Assembly (NCBI GenBank): GCA_963576735.1
Contig: OY755178.1
Span: 1,240,001 to 1,304,000 of the forward strand
From: Bedellia somnulentella
Lineage: Eukaryota > Arthropoda > Insecta > Lepidoptera > Bedelliidae
DNA: 64,000 bases
Direction of reading: 5' to 3'
Shown: one piece after another, positions 32,088 through 42,435 of the stretch
Numbering within the stretch: the stretch's first letter is position 1
Layout of the letters: each line of letters starts with the position of its first letter
The notes under the pieces: generated by a model
The model's input: the letters and a program-made list of their open reading frames with translations, nothing else
What the model was told of the DNA's origin: nothing
Databases searched by the model: none
Position numbers and translations under genes: made by a program

Positions 32088-33528
32088 TTTGATTATGAAC
32101 ACTATAGATAGAGCGATGTTACGTCATCCATTTTAAAAAGAGAAGCCCTTATTTAAGTTCTTATATGTTAAAATGAGACACAAAATCTTTATTGTCATCT
32201 CTATCGCGTAACCCGTTTTGTTGATGTCACGCTTTTAAAGCTTGACAAACAAAGCGTCGACTTGTGAGCGATTTTAGTTTTCTTTTGATTTTGAGAAAGA
32301 TTTTATTCATTTGTATATTGTTATTGTGATAAAAGAGACTCCATTAGTCAAACTTATTATTTAGTGAGGTATGGTTGGGTGTAGCGTGCTTGGCTGCGGA
32401 AGCCGCAGCGAAAAACACATCGAAGGATTGACTTTCCACAAGTGAGTGAGTTTTTTAATGTTTTTCTACAGATAAATACATAATAAATACATTGCGCGAT
32501 CAGAAAAAAAGTGATTCAAATGTTAATTACGTTAAACTAGATTACTAGCGTTTTCTTCAGTTATTTTGAGCAATTTTTTAATAGCATAACCTAAAAATAT
32601 GCAGTATCTCAGTGTTCCCATAATTCACGTTTTCATCCTACCCTGTCGTTAGTGTAAAATTTTCAAATTAGTAAACTTATGTTAATGAGTGAGTATATTA
32701 TGAATTTCGTCGCGCTATAGCGACGCTGAATGATTTCCAATTGTTATCTACGGAATTAGTAAGTAATAAATTTGTTATATTTATTTAATTTCTTCGTATT
32801 CATTACAGTTTTCCTAAAGACCCGAATCTACGAGAAAAATGGATTGCGGCCACTGGAAGATGCAATTGGAAATCAACCAAATATAAAATACTTAGATGTA
32901 CGAATACATCATCTTTTGAAAAATGTGACTGAAATAGACGAATGAATTCGAAATTTTCACACGAAACTGATTTTGTTTAAAGGTCAATAGTAAATAATGC
33001 AATAAAACTCATGTGCAAAATAGTGCTGTCTTTTATTTTTCAAAATACAAACATAGACCCCACTATACCCATGATGACCCGTATGATATTTACATAACTT
33101 GCACTTAGGGAACAGCTGTTTTTTTTGTCCAGTAACAAAGTTAGTCCCGTACAAAAATTTAATCGTAATCATGGGAAGATTCATCCCTGATAGTTAGTAC
33201 AATGCTTTAGATTTCACGGTGTATTAAACATCAGTATAAATGGTAAAATTAAACAAAAAAGATTGTATAATACTAGGAGCAAGTATGTATAATTATATGA
33301 TTGCAGGAAATAATATAGTAAACAGTAAACCTTTACAATAAATAAAACGACGTAACAATAAATTGACGTAATCAATTTTAAATTAAAAAGTAGCTTTTAG
33401 AATGGTGATTATAGTAGTTTGGGGTAATTGTTTTCTAGTGATCGCAACATTACAGGGAAAAATATTGCTATCTAAAAGAGGTACTCTCCCGTTGCATTAT
33501 GACTCTGTCTATAGTGTTCATAGTCAAA
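32088..33528 (+). mobile_element. TIR-flanked element carrying a THAP half-domain
   Basis: Inverted termini of about 26 bases, TTTGAYTATGAACACTATAG then AYAGAG, with two mismatches. Flanks atccaaaatt and atccaatt suggest an imperfect 8-bp duplication, as in P-type elements. Inside are two short exons encoding the start of a THAP domain and an AATAAA at 33001. No transposase core is present, so this is probably a non-autonomous P/THAP-type element. Confidence 0.6.
32371..32932 (+). pseudogene. Truncated THAP-domain gene, two exons
   Basis: Exon 1 (32371-32441) starts MVGCSVLGCGSRSEKHIEG and ends before gtgagt. Exon 2 (32809-32932) follows a cattacag acceptor and continues FPKDPNLREKWIAATGRCNW to a stop. 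The total is 64 residues. THAP domains bind DNA through a C-x2-4-C...C-x2-H zinc site; here the first pair (C4 and C9), the HxFP block and the invariant Trp are present, but the last His and the AVPTIF end are missing. The protein would not fold a complete zinc site. It resembles the missing 5' half of the THAP gene at 50.6-56.4 kb. Confidence 0.65.
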
Positions 33529-34590
33529 GATCCAATTGAATAGGTACTTGAACAACGAACAAAGTTAACAATGCAGTCAAAATCCATACATAATGTTCTT
33601 GCCAAACCGCAAATATAAAATTGTTTTCTATGGCATATAATTTTTTAATGTTTTTATAATTTTTCCTTTATATGTGGCTAATGACCTATCTTGGTGCAAA
33701 ATTTGAAGTTTCTAAGTCTGCTAGAAGTACTTTAGATTTTTGATGATCTGTCAGTGAGTCAGTGAGTGACAAAATGGTGTAACTTTGATCGACCGTAACT
33801 CCTAAACTATTAATTCATTTGGCGTGTAATTTCGAACTTAAGCTTGTTCTAATGCCTACTATTATTCACCGAAAACCTAAACTCCTAGCTTTGTCCACGT
33901 CGAAGATATAGGGGGGGCGAAACAGCCGCGAACCGCTTCGAGAAAAGATGGTACGGCCGTGCCCGTTTTGCTCGAGACTTGGCAGGGGCACTGCCGTGCC
34001 CCCAGATCTAACCTAACTGAATGTAACCTAACTTTTCTTTGTCTGCAGGGGGCTTTCGCCCCCCGACCCCCCCAAGCAGGGGGGCTCTGCCCCCCTGCAC
34101 CCCCCCTACGTGCAACCAAGCATGCAAACAAGCAAGCAAGTATACATACAAACCATAATATAATAAATAAAAAACAGGCATGCATCCGCGTTCTATTTAT
34201 AAAATTTTTCTAACATAAAAAATATCTAGTTTTAACCTTTCGAAACCCAGGATTTTAGACCTCCAAACCTCTATAGCCCAGGGGTATTTTGTACATTTTT
34301 GCGTGTCAATTCGAGTGGACGCTGGGCTATCACGTAGATCGTCACAACTGTCAAACGGTAACTAGAGAGGACGCTGGGCCCCTGGATACTCACACTACAG
34401 GATGTTCAAATTAGTGAAAATAGCAATGATTTTTAGATACTAGCTTTTGTCAGTGACTTCGTACGCGTTTTTACTAAAAAAAAATACAACATTTAAATCC
34501 GCAGCGTTATTCATGTACAAAATGAAAAAAACAAAAACCACTTTCATCGAAAACGGTAAATTAATTGTTTCTCACTGTTATTGGTAAGTA

Positions 34591-34838
34591 GCCGTGTAGT
34601 GCCGGCTTAGAATGTCGCTACTCCTTTCTTCCCACGGGTGTCGTAAGAGGCGACTAAGGGTATTGGGGCTTTTTATTGTATTTTTGGGCGATGCGGTTGG
34701 AGACCCATCACCAAAAACCTTTATTTTTACCATCTTTTCCCCACTCAACTTCCAAATTCCAGAGGCTGAGGAATTTATAATTCCTTAGCTCTGGTTACCC
34801 CTTCTAGGGAAATATAGCCGTGAGTATATGTATGTATG
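34591..34838 (+). mobile_element. CATA-tailed SINE-like element, copy 5
   Basis: Full length inside the piggyBac-like element. Flanks TATTGGTAAGTAG and TATTGGTAGGTAG give a 13-bp duplication with one mismatch. Confidence 0.88.
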
Positions 34839-35117
34839 TATTGGTAGGTAGTTATGTAGAACTGAATTTATAACATTTTTGTATGAATGTTTGTTCCATG
34901 TACTGTTGCTTTGTCAAATTAATAAAAAAAAATGCTACAATTTTCAAAAATAAATTTTTTCTTTAATAATTTTCTATAGACAATCAATAAATATACAGTT
35001 AACATATTTAAATGAAATAATTATGTTCGTTCACAATAGTTTACATTACATCAAAGAGATCTTTACTAAAACTTCAATAATGTAACGCAAGGTGAAAAAA
35101 ATACCTAAAAACTTATT

Positions 35118-35173
35118 ATTTCTTCTTCTCTTCATCTGACATGTACTTGCTCTCCATATTGGTCAAAGGTAAT
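35118..35173 (-). other. Possible terminal exon inside the piggyBac-like element
   Basis: After a tattttcag acceptor the minus strand reads LPLTNMESKYMSDEEKKK and a stop. The charged C-terminal style looks like a real last exon, but no partner exon or family is recognised, and it sits within a transposon. It may be captured host sequence or chance. Confidence 0.25.
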
Positions 35174-36378
35174 CTGAAAATATTCGTAAAATATTTAATT
35201 CAGCTGAGCAAGAGAAAAAAAAACGATGACATTACTAAAAAGATATCAATTTTTGAATGTTTTTTCGAAGGTTGTCATTTCACACAATTGCTACTAGTAA
35301 CATGATATTTCAGCATAAAAATCAGGAACGCGCTATCTACGCAACCGAGCACAAAAGTCAACCCATTTTTTTATATCATACTTATATTATAAACTACATC
35401 ATACTAATATATAGTGAAACCGCGAGGAACCCTCTAGTATATCATATAAAACTACTGTTGACGCTGGTCCGTATGCAAAAAAGGGTGATGTCCAACGGAG
35501 TTGACGCTGGGTTCTGAAGGTATGAGATAAAATTTGAACACGCTGTATTTGGTAACTTTTTACAAAGATGGCGGCGACAGAATTACTCAAGTCGATTTAC
35601 AAGCTAAATGTGCTAATAATCAAAGTTATTTTGAAAAACTTATTGCATCAATAGATTTCTGGTGAAATTTTCTATAAATGGAAGTAAAAATGATAACAAG
35701 TGTACTTGCATGATAGTAAAAATAAAACACTTAACCTGTGGGCTGTCGTACTGACCCCCTTTTCGATTCAAGTTTTTGACTTATAGACTAACTATAAATT
35801 TACCCTTTTTTACAATAACACTAAATATACACTATTTAGAATTAAAAAAACACTTACAACACGTTTTCCACCAATGAACACAATTTATATCACAAGAAAA
35901 GCACGAGCGTCGTTCACGCGCGGTTCCGCCAAATAGAAACTAAAATAACGTCGAAATCTGTCAAGTGACCCATGGAGTATCATACATCATTTAATTCGTT
36001 ATTTAATTTTCCTTCATTCATTCAAACATTCTACATGCCAAAATATACCTTAAGACAAGCTACGATGGTTTAAAGATGAGTGATAAACTGCCGTCCATCC
36101 GAGTTGACGCTGGGCGAATGTGCAAAAACACGCCGTCAAACAGAGTTGACGTTGGGTTTCGAAAGGTTAAGAGATTTACGATATGTAAGACTATAGATAA
36201 AGTTACTTCGGTCTTTTAAACCTTTGGAATAATGAGATTATAGTAAAAGATATAGTTGGTAAAAGCAAAAAATTCATTTTAATAATCTGGTTTTAGTTTT
36301 TCTGGGAAGTGATACTTCTAGAAAATGTATTTATGTACTAATGAAGTTGTGGAAAATAAAGCATCTGTGATACGTAAA

Positions 36379-36612
36379 TTATTTGAACAGTTTTCTAAAT
36401 AGTGAATTTTGGATTTGAAATATTCGAATTTTCGAAATGTTACCACTACCAATATTTAATCTGTCCTGTGAGCTAAAGTTTAAGTTAAAAGTTAAGTTCA
36501 GGCTATTTGTAATATTGAGTACGGCATTGGCAAAGCGGTTTTCAAGTTTTCCATAAAAAGTCTGTGGTTCAATCAAATTAAAACGTAAATCTGTCAATGT
36601 CAATCGCGGCAT
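36379..36612 (-). CDS. Short divergent ORF upstream of the kinase gene
   Basis: A 77-codon ORF starts 214 bases upstream of the kinase ATG on the opposite strand: MPRLTLTDLRFNLIEPQTFY and onward. The last third runs into repeat K, and a possible donor (ttg|gtagtg) lies just before the repeat at about 36455, so the true exon may be shorter. No family is recognised. The position suggests a shared bidirectional promoter. Confidence 0.35.
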   Translation of the reverse strand: MPRLTLTDLRFNLIEPQTFYGKLENRFANAVLNITNSLNLTFNLNFSSQDRLNIGSGNISKIRIFQIQNSLFRKLFK

Positions 36613-36825
36613 TTTTTTAATTCCTGTTCATTTTATGTAAATTTTAAATTTCTTTTATTGTTTACGAAAACGAAATAATTATTCAATAGTTCATAGTTCC
36701 TATTTATTCACTGGCCCATGCATTGTCTTAAAATCTCGTCAATTATTATTCATGTAATAGTGTAAAACCGTCGCGCTAACAGTGTAAGAGTTAAGGATTA
36801 GGTGCAACTCCATATATTGTAAATA
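36613..36825 (+). promoter_or_regulatory. Likely promoter and 5' UTR of MKK3/6
   Basis: AT-rich DNA between the divergent ORF and the kinase start. No TATA box stands out. It lies in the unique island left between two inverted copies of repeat K. Confidence 0.35.
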
Positions 36826-36896
36826 ATGTCGGGTTCAAGACCGAGGAAGCATCCTCCAGGATTTCTATTCCAGCCGCAAGAACAGCAGGTCGATGT
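36826..36896 (+). CDS. lic: MKK3/6 exon 1
   Basis: Encodes MSGSRPRKHPPGFLFQ and onward, 23 codons plus two bases, before the strong donor gtaagt. The start is supported by the basic p38 docking motif directly after it. Confidence 0.85.
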
Positions 36897-39800
36897 GTAA
36901 GTTCTATTCAGCAGGAATGTTGTTTATGTTTCTTTCACGCCCCTTGCAGTTTCTATTTTAGGAGTACTATCTATAATGTGAACTAAATCCATCATATTTA
37001 AAATATTTTTATAATTATCCTATCAATAATTCAACGTCTTAATTAAAAAAAATAAAAGGGTATGTATGGAAATATTGAGGTATGTTTATATGTATGTACT
37101 AGCTGTTGCCCGCAACTTTATCTAAATAAAGTTTAGTTAAAGTAAGTTGATAAGTATATCAGTTGCGGAACCCACACATTTATGATGTGAAAACTATAGC
37201 TCATAGCAGCAACATGCTCCGGTAACATTTCGAAAATTCGAATATTTCAAATCCGAAATTCACTATTTCGAAAACTATTCACATAATTTACGTATCACAG
37301 ATGCTTTATTTTCCACAACCTCATTAGTACATAAATACATTTTCTAGAAGTATCACTTCCCAGAAAAACTAAAACCAGACTATTAAAATGTTTTTTTTGG
37401 TTTTACCAACTATATCTTTTACTATAATCTCATTATTCTATAGGTTTAAAAGACCATAGTAACTTTTTCTATAGTCTTACATATCGTAAATCTCTTTAAC
37501 TAGATATTTTTTATGTTAGAAAAATTGTAAAAAATAGAACGCGGATGCATGCCTGTTTGTATGTATACTTGCTTGCTTGTTTGCAAGCTTGGTTGCATGT
37601 AGGGGGGGTGCAGGGGGGCAGAGCCCCCCTGCTTGGGGGGGTCGGGGGGCGAAAGCCCCCTGCAGACAAAGAAAAGATAGGTTACATTCAGTTAGGTTAG
37701 GTTAGATTATGTATAAAACGAGCGAGCGTAGCGCAGCGGAGCGAGCACCTAAATACCTGATGCATGATATACTACTAAGCGGGGTATACTACTTACTTAA
37801 AATATGCCTGCAAAATTATTCATAGCAGTAAGTATCATTCAATACATCTGTATTTCAAATATATGGAAAATGATTTTTTGGAATAGTGATTATTCGGAAA
37901 AGCAATATTGCGGAATTAAGGTATATGTGGTTTTCGATTCTATGGGAATCCGTCTAGTGGTTAATCAAAATGATAGTAAACAAAAACCAAACGATAATCC
38001 GGAATGTAAGAATATGGTATTTGAAATTTCGGTGAAACAATATTATGGCAATTAAAAAAAAGGCGATTAGTTTTCGGTAAAATAATATACGGGTTTAAAA
38101 GTTTCGGATATACAGTATGTAACCACATGCTCCTCTCATGTGGATGGTATTGGGTCTTTAAATAGAAGATGCTTACTTGAGGGTTCAAGTCCATTTGGTG
38201 GTATAAATAAAATGACTTCACAGATGATATCTGACAACAAATTTTTAATAGTTTTAAATTTGCACACAAATAAAATTACTTAAATTTTTGTATGAAGGCA
38301 TGATTGTGATTGAATTCACTTCATAATAAGTATTTTGTAAATTCCTTTCTCATGTTTACTCTCCACCTTATAATTCAACAATGTTTCAAATTTCAAGTGT
38401 GTTGCTTGAAACATATGAGAGATTCCTACAAATGCTAACCACCCATATTTCCCACTCCTGTGGGAATGTATTTCCCAAAGCAACCCTGCACCTGCGCATG
38501 CACTTCTGTTTTGAATTTCAAGTCTGTAAGTTAAACAATTTAAAGTTTAACAAAAATTTGAAAACCCCATGACTTTCATTTCTTGTATAATGTAAGTACC
38601 TATGTTTCAGATATCAAGTCTATTACTTTTCATAAAAACTTCAATGCCATATTTTTTCTTGTTCGAGAATTCCTTGCTTAGGAAAATGTGACACCATCTA
38701 AAGCACTTACTTACCAAATTTGAATTTCAGAATTTAGATACAAATGTAAATTTAAATAAGCCCCATTATATAGTTTATAGACATATTTATGTTTTGTTTT
38801 ATGATTGGGTTCCAAGGACACCCTTAAATCATGGAGTACTTGTGATGGGAGCTCTTTACTCTATTACAATTTTAACAATATGTTTGCTATAAAAGATACA
38901 AAATTTTTAACAGTAAAATTAATAATTAACATATTTATTTAAATTCAATCATATAAGTATTACTATAAGAGTTAACTGAGCTACTAAATTAATTTGAGTG
39001 CAAAAAATAAAACTTAATATTTACCACTTTCAGTCACTTTCTTTTATATAACTTTTTGCCCTATTTGAACTTGCTAGGACCTGAGTTAGACTTAGTTAGA
39101 TACATAAGTCAGGGGATCAGTCAAAGTTGTTGACGTCTATGGCAGGAAAATTATTCATAGCAGTAAGTATCATTCAATACATCTGTATTTCAAATATATG
39201 GAAAATGATTTTTTGGAATAGTGATTATTCGGAAAAGCAATATTGCGGAATTAAGGTATATGTGGTTTTCGATTCTATGGGAATCCGTCTAGTGGTTAAT
39301 CAAAATGATAGTAAACAAAAACCAAACGATAATCCGGAATGTAAGAATATGGTATTTGAAATTTCGGTGAAACAATATTATGGCAATTAAAAAAAAGGCG
39401 ATTAGTTTTCGGTAAAATAATATACGGGTTTAAAAGTTTCGGATATACAGTATGTAACCACATGCTCCTCTCATGTGGATGGTATTGGGTCTTTAAATAG
39501 AAGATGCTTACTTGAGGGTTCAAGTCCATTTGGTGGTATAAATAAAATGACTTCACAGATGATATCTGACAACAAATTTTTAATAGTTTTAAATTTGCAC
39601 ACAAATAAAATTACTTAAATTTTTGTATGAAGGCATGATTGTGATTGAATTCACTTCATAATAAGTATTTTGTAAATTCCTTTCTCATGTTTACTCTCCA
39701 CCTTATAATTCAACAATGTTTCAAATTTCAAGTGTGTTGCTTGAAACATATGAGAGATTCCTACAAATGCTAACCACCCATATTTCCCACTCCTGTGGGA

Positions 39801-42435
39801 ATGTATTTCCCAAAGCAACCCTGCACCTGCGCATGCACTTCTGTTTTGAATTTCAAGTCTGTAAGTTAAACAATTTAAAGTTTAACAAAAATTTGAAAAC
39901 CCCATGACTTTCATTTCTTGTATAATGTAAGTACCTATGTTTCAGATATCAAGTCTATTACTTTTCATAAAAACTTCAATGCCATATTTTTTCTTGTTCG
40001 AGAATTCCTTGCTTAGGAAAATGTGACACCATCTAAAGCACTTACTTACCAAATTTGAATTTCAGAATTTAGATACAAATGTAAATTTAAATAAGCCCCA
40101 TTATATAGTTTATAGACATATTTATGTTTTGTTTTATGATTGGGTTCCAAGGACACCCTTAAATCATGGAGTACTTGTGATGGGAGCTCTTTACTCTATT
40201 ACAATTTTAACAATATGTTTGCTATAAAAGATACAAAATTTTTAACAGTAAAATTAATAATTAACATATTTATTTAAATTCAATCATATAAGTATTACTA
40301 TAAGAGTTAACTGAGCTACTAAATTAATTTGAGTGCAAAAAATAAAACTTAATATTTACCACTTTCAGTCACTTTCTTTTATATAACTTTTTGCCCTATT
40401 TGAACTTGCTAGGACCTGAGTTAGACTTAGTTAGATACATAAGTCAGGGGATCAGTCAAAGTTGTTGACGTCTATGGCCGAGTGGTTACGTAACTAGCTT
40501 CTGGGTCTGGAGGTCGCAGGTTGGATCCCCACTGAGAGCAATATTTATGTGATGAATATAAATGGTATTTCTTAGTCTTGGATGTTATTTATATGTGTTT
40601 TATATAATATTATGTATATGGTTGTGTTAGTATCCTATGCCACAAGTCATTAAGTTGTTCTTACTTTTGGCTTAACTTGATCTGTCTCATATGTCAGTAT
40701 ATATTTATTATTATTATCAGTGATGTAAATAAAATTATATGAGCCAATTTGACAGGCTTTTGTGGAATAGTTTTTGAGTTATAAGAGGGTCGAAATAGGC
40801 TCCAAATAAATGTCGGTAATTAAAATATAGTAGAGCTCGCCAGTTCTCTGAGCTTGAATGTAGTTTGACATTACATTTTGCTCATTTTCACTGCTATATT
40901 AATTTATCATTAGTTCAGAATTAACTTTTGTGTCGTTAAAAGGGGTAAAACGTTGAGAATGGACAAATAGTGGTGAATGAAAACCACTTTTGCCTGAATC
41001 TAAAATGGAGCCAAATCTTTACACCATTTCGGTTTCAGGACTCCTCCGCGCAACCTAGACAAGCAAACCACCATCACCATAGACGACAAGACGTTCACGG
41101 TGCACGCTGATGATCTGGTGAAGATCGCGGACCTGGGACGAGGAGCGTACGGCGTCGTGGAGAAGATGCATCACAAACCCAGCGACACCATCATGGCAGT
41201 CAAGGTATGGCATCTAAAGATATACACATACTTTAAAATGTACAAATTTTGAAAGGAAAGGTTGGATAGGTTACAGAATCTATGATATAATGGCTAAATT
41301 CATTACAATTTTCAGCTCAGCAGCAGCAATTCTTGATAAATAATAATTTCTATTTGTTCAACCAGTGATTTAGCCTATTAAATCTTAATCAAATTAGAAT
41401 GATTTATAAAAAAATTATCATACAAAAAGGAGCCTACCTATAATGATACCATGGCTCTTACCCCAACTATGCCTGAAGTCACGGTAATGATATAATATTT
41501 AATGAGGTTTTATTACATAACAACATCTAACAATCAGCCAGAATCCCCCAATCTTGTGTCCCCTCACATGACCCCAATAGATAGATAGAATAGACCTATT
41601 CGGCCGACTACACGTATTTTTCTGGCTATCTCGATGATCAAATATAAATCGTTTGCAGAGAATAACGGCAAATCTGAACAGCCAGTCTCTGGAGCAGAAG
41701 CGGCTGCTGATGGACCTGGACGTGTCGATGCGAGCGAGCGCCTGCCCCTACACCGTGCACTTCTACGGCGCGCTGTTCCGCGAGGGGGACGTGTGGATCT
41801 GCATGGAGGTCATGGACATGAGCCTCGACAAGTTCTACGCCCGGACCTACCAGCACGACCGGACTATACCCGAGAACATTCTCGGCAAGATCGCCTTTTC
41901 GGTCGTCAGTGCACTCAAGTATCTGCACTCGGAGCTCAAAGTGATACATCGCGACGTCAAGCCTTCCAATATACTCATCAACCGCAAGGGAGAAGTCAAG
42001 ATGTGCGACTTCGGCATATCCGGCTATCTCGTGGACTCGGTCGCGAAGACTATCGACGCCGGTTGCAAACCTTACATGGCGCCCGAGCGAATCAACCCGC
42101 TGGGAAACCCGGGCCAGTACGATATAAGGAGCGACGTGTGGTCGTTAGGAATATCTTTGATCGAGATTGCGACCGGTCTGTTTCCTTACAAGTCGTGGAG
42201 AACTCCGTTCGAACAGTTAAAGCAGGTCGTGGAAGATGATCCGCCGAGGTTGCCCGCTGGGAAGTTTAGTGGAGACTTCGAAGACTTCATCATAAATTGC
42301 CTACAGAAAGATTACAAACTGCGACTCAATTATGATGCTCTGTTGGCACACCCGTTCTGCAAGGAACACAGCCAGAAAGAAACGGATGTTGCCTCCTTCG
42401 TCCAGGAAATATTAGATTTACCGGACGAATCTTAG
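36826..42435 (+). CDS. lic: MAP kinase kinase 3/6 (licorne-type), complete
   Basis: Three exons, 36826-36896, 41039-41204 and 41659-42435, give 337 residues; human MKK6 has 334. The enzyme phosphorylates the Thr and Tyr of p38 MAP kinases in the cytoplasm. Visible are a basic N-terminal docking stretch (RPRKHPPGF), the Gly-rich loop GRGAYGVV (57-64), ATP lysine in AVK (79), catalytic HRDVKPSN (Asp178), DFG (196-198), the activation loop SVAKT with phosphosites Ser206 and Thr210, and APE. The C-terminal TDVASFVQEIL is the MKK3/6 versatile docking end. Introns follow GT-AG and phases 2 and 0. Intron 1 (4.1 kb) is full of repeats. JNK-pathway MKK4/7 fits less well. Confidence 0.95.
37221..38128 (+). 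repeat. Hairpin-rich repeat K, copy B (uninterrupted)
   Basis: It runs from ggtaacatttcgaaaattcg to cagtatgtaacc. It contains a 10-bp GC hairpin with AGA loop (37610-37632), a hairpin GGGGGC-GAAA-GCCCCC (37645-37660), a short TTAGG run (37695-37708) and a palindromic gcgagcgtagcgcagcgg segment. It has no protein. Copies lie at 33998-36443 (split) and 30085-30528 (partial), and its last 320 bases are repeated at 39147-39463. Confidence 0.8.
37812..40481 (+). repeat. 1335-bp tandem duplication in MKK3/6 intron 1
   Basis: Two head-to-tail units, about 37812-39146 and 39147-40481, appear identical over every stretch compared. Equivalent short ORFs are displaced by exactly 1335 and have the same translations. 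The junction after gtctatggc matches the start of a tRNA-derived SINE at the right end. No gene is inside. Confidence 0.93.
40486..40730 (+). repeat. tRNA-derived SINE in MKK3/6 intron 1
   Basis: The head tatggccgagtggttacg (A box) and gcaggttggatccccac (B box) have the layout of a tRNA gene without a cloverleaf 3' end. A body follows with tatgtgttttatataatat and an ATT-rich tail. It is a SINE, not a working tRNA. Confidence 0.75.
41039..41204 (+). CDS. lic: MKK3/6 exon 2
   Basis: The acceptor is cggtttcag and the donor gtatgg. It encodes TPPRNLDKQTTITIDD through the Gly-rich loop to the AVK lysine. It is GC-rich compared with the introns. Confidence 0.92.
41659..42435 (+). CDS. lic: MKK3/6 exon 3, terminal
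   Basis: The acceptor is cgtttgcag. The remaining 258 codons cover the C-lobe and the docking end. An AATAAA at 42627, about 190 bases after the stop, is a likely polyadenylation signal. Confidence 0.95.
   Translation, partial: RITANLNSQSLEQKRLLMDLDVSMRASACPYTVHFYGALFREGDVWICMEVMDMSLDKFYARTYQHDRTIPENILGKIAFSVVSALKYLHSELKVIHRDVKPSNILINRKGEVKMCDFGISGYLVDSVAKTIDAGCKPYMAPERINPLGNPGQYDIRSDVWSLGISLIEIATGLFPYKSWRTPFEQLKQVVEDDPPRLPAGKFSGDFEDFIINCLQKDYKLRLNYDALLAHPFCKEHSQKETDVASFVQEILDLPDES

Larger units (their letters stand above)
34236..36166. mobile_element. piggyBac-like element, 1.93 kb, TTAA flanked
   Basis: The ends are CCTTTCGAAACCCA and its exact complement, bordered on both sides by TTAA, the piggyBac target duplication. 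The same site is unoccupied in the inverted repeat copy near 37500. No piggyBac transposase ORF is present, so it is non-autonomous. It carries several dispersed GACGCTGGG motifs and one CATA-tailed SINE-like copy. Confidence 0.85.
33998..36443 (+). repeat. Hairpin-rich repeat K, copy A, split by a TTAA insertion
   Basis: 33998-34231 and 36171-36443 together match 37221-37710 in inverse orientation. The first part holds the GC hairpins GGGGGCTTTCGCCCCC and GCAGGGGGGC-TCT-GCCCCC, the second the text tacgatatgtaagactatag through attttcgaaatgttacc. The 1.93 kb between them is a separate element. Confidence 0.85.

Noticed and set aside
37695..37708. TTAGG telomeric repeat
   Set aside because: Fewer than three units, inside a dispersed repeat; not a telomere or fusion relic.
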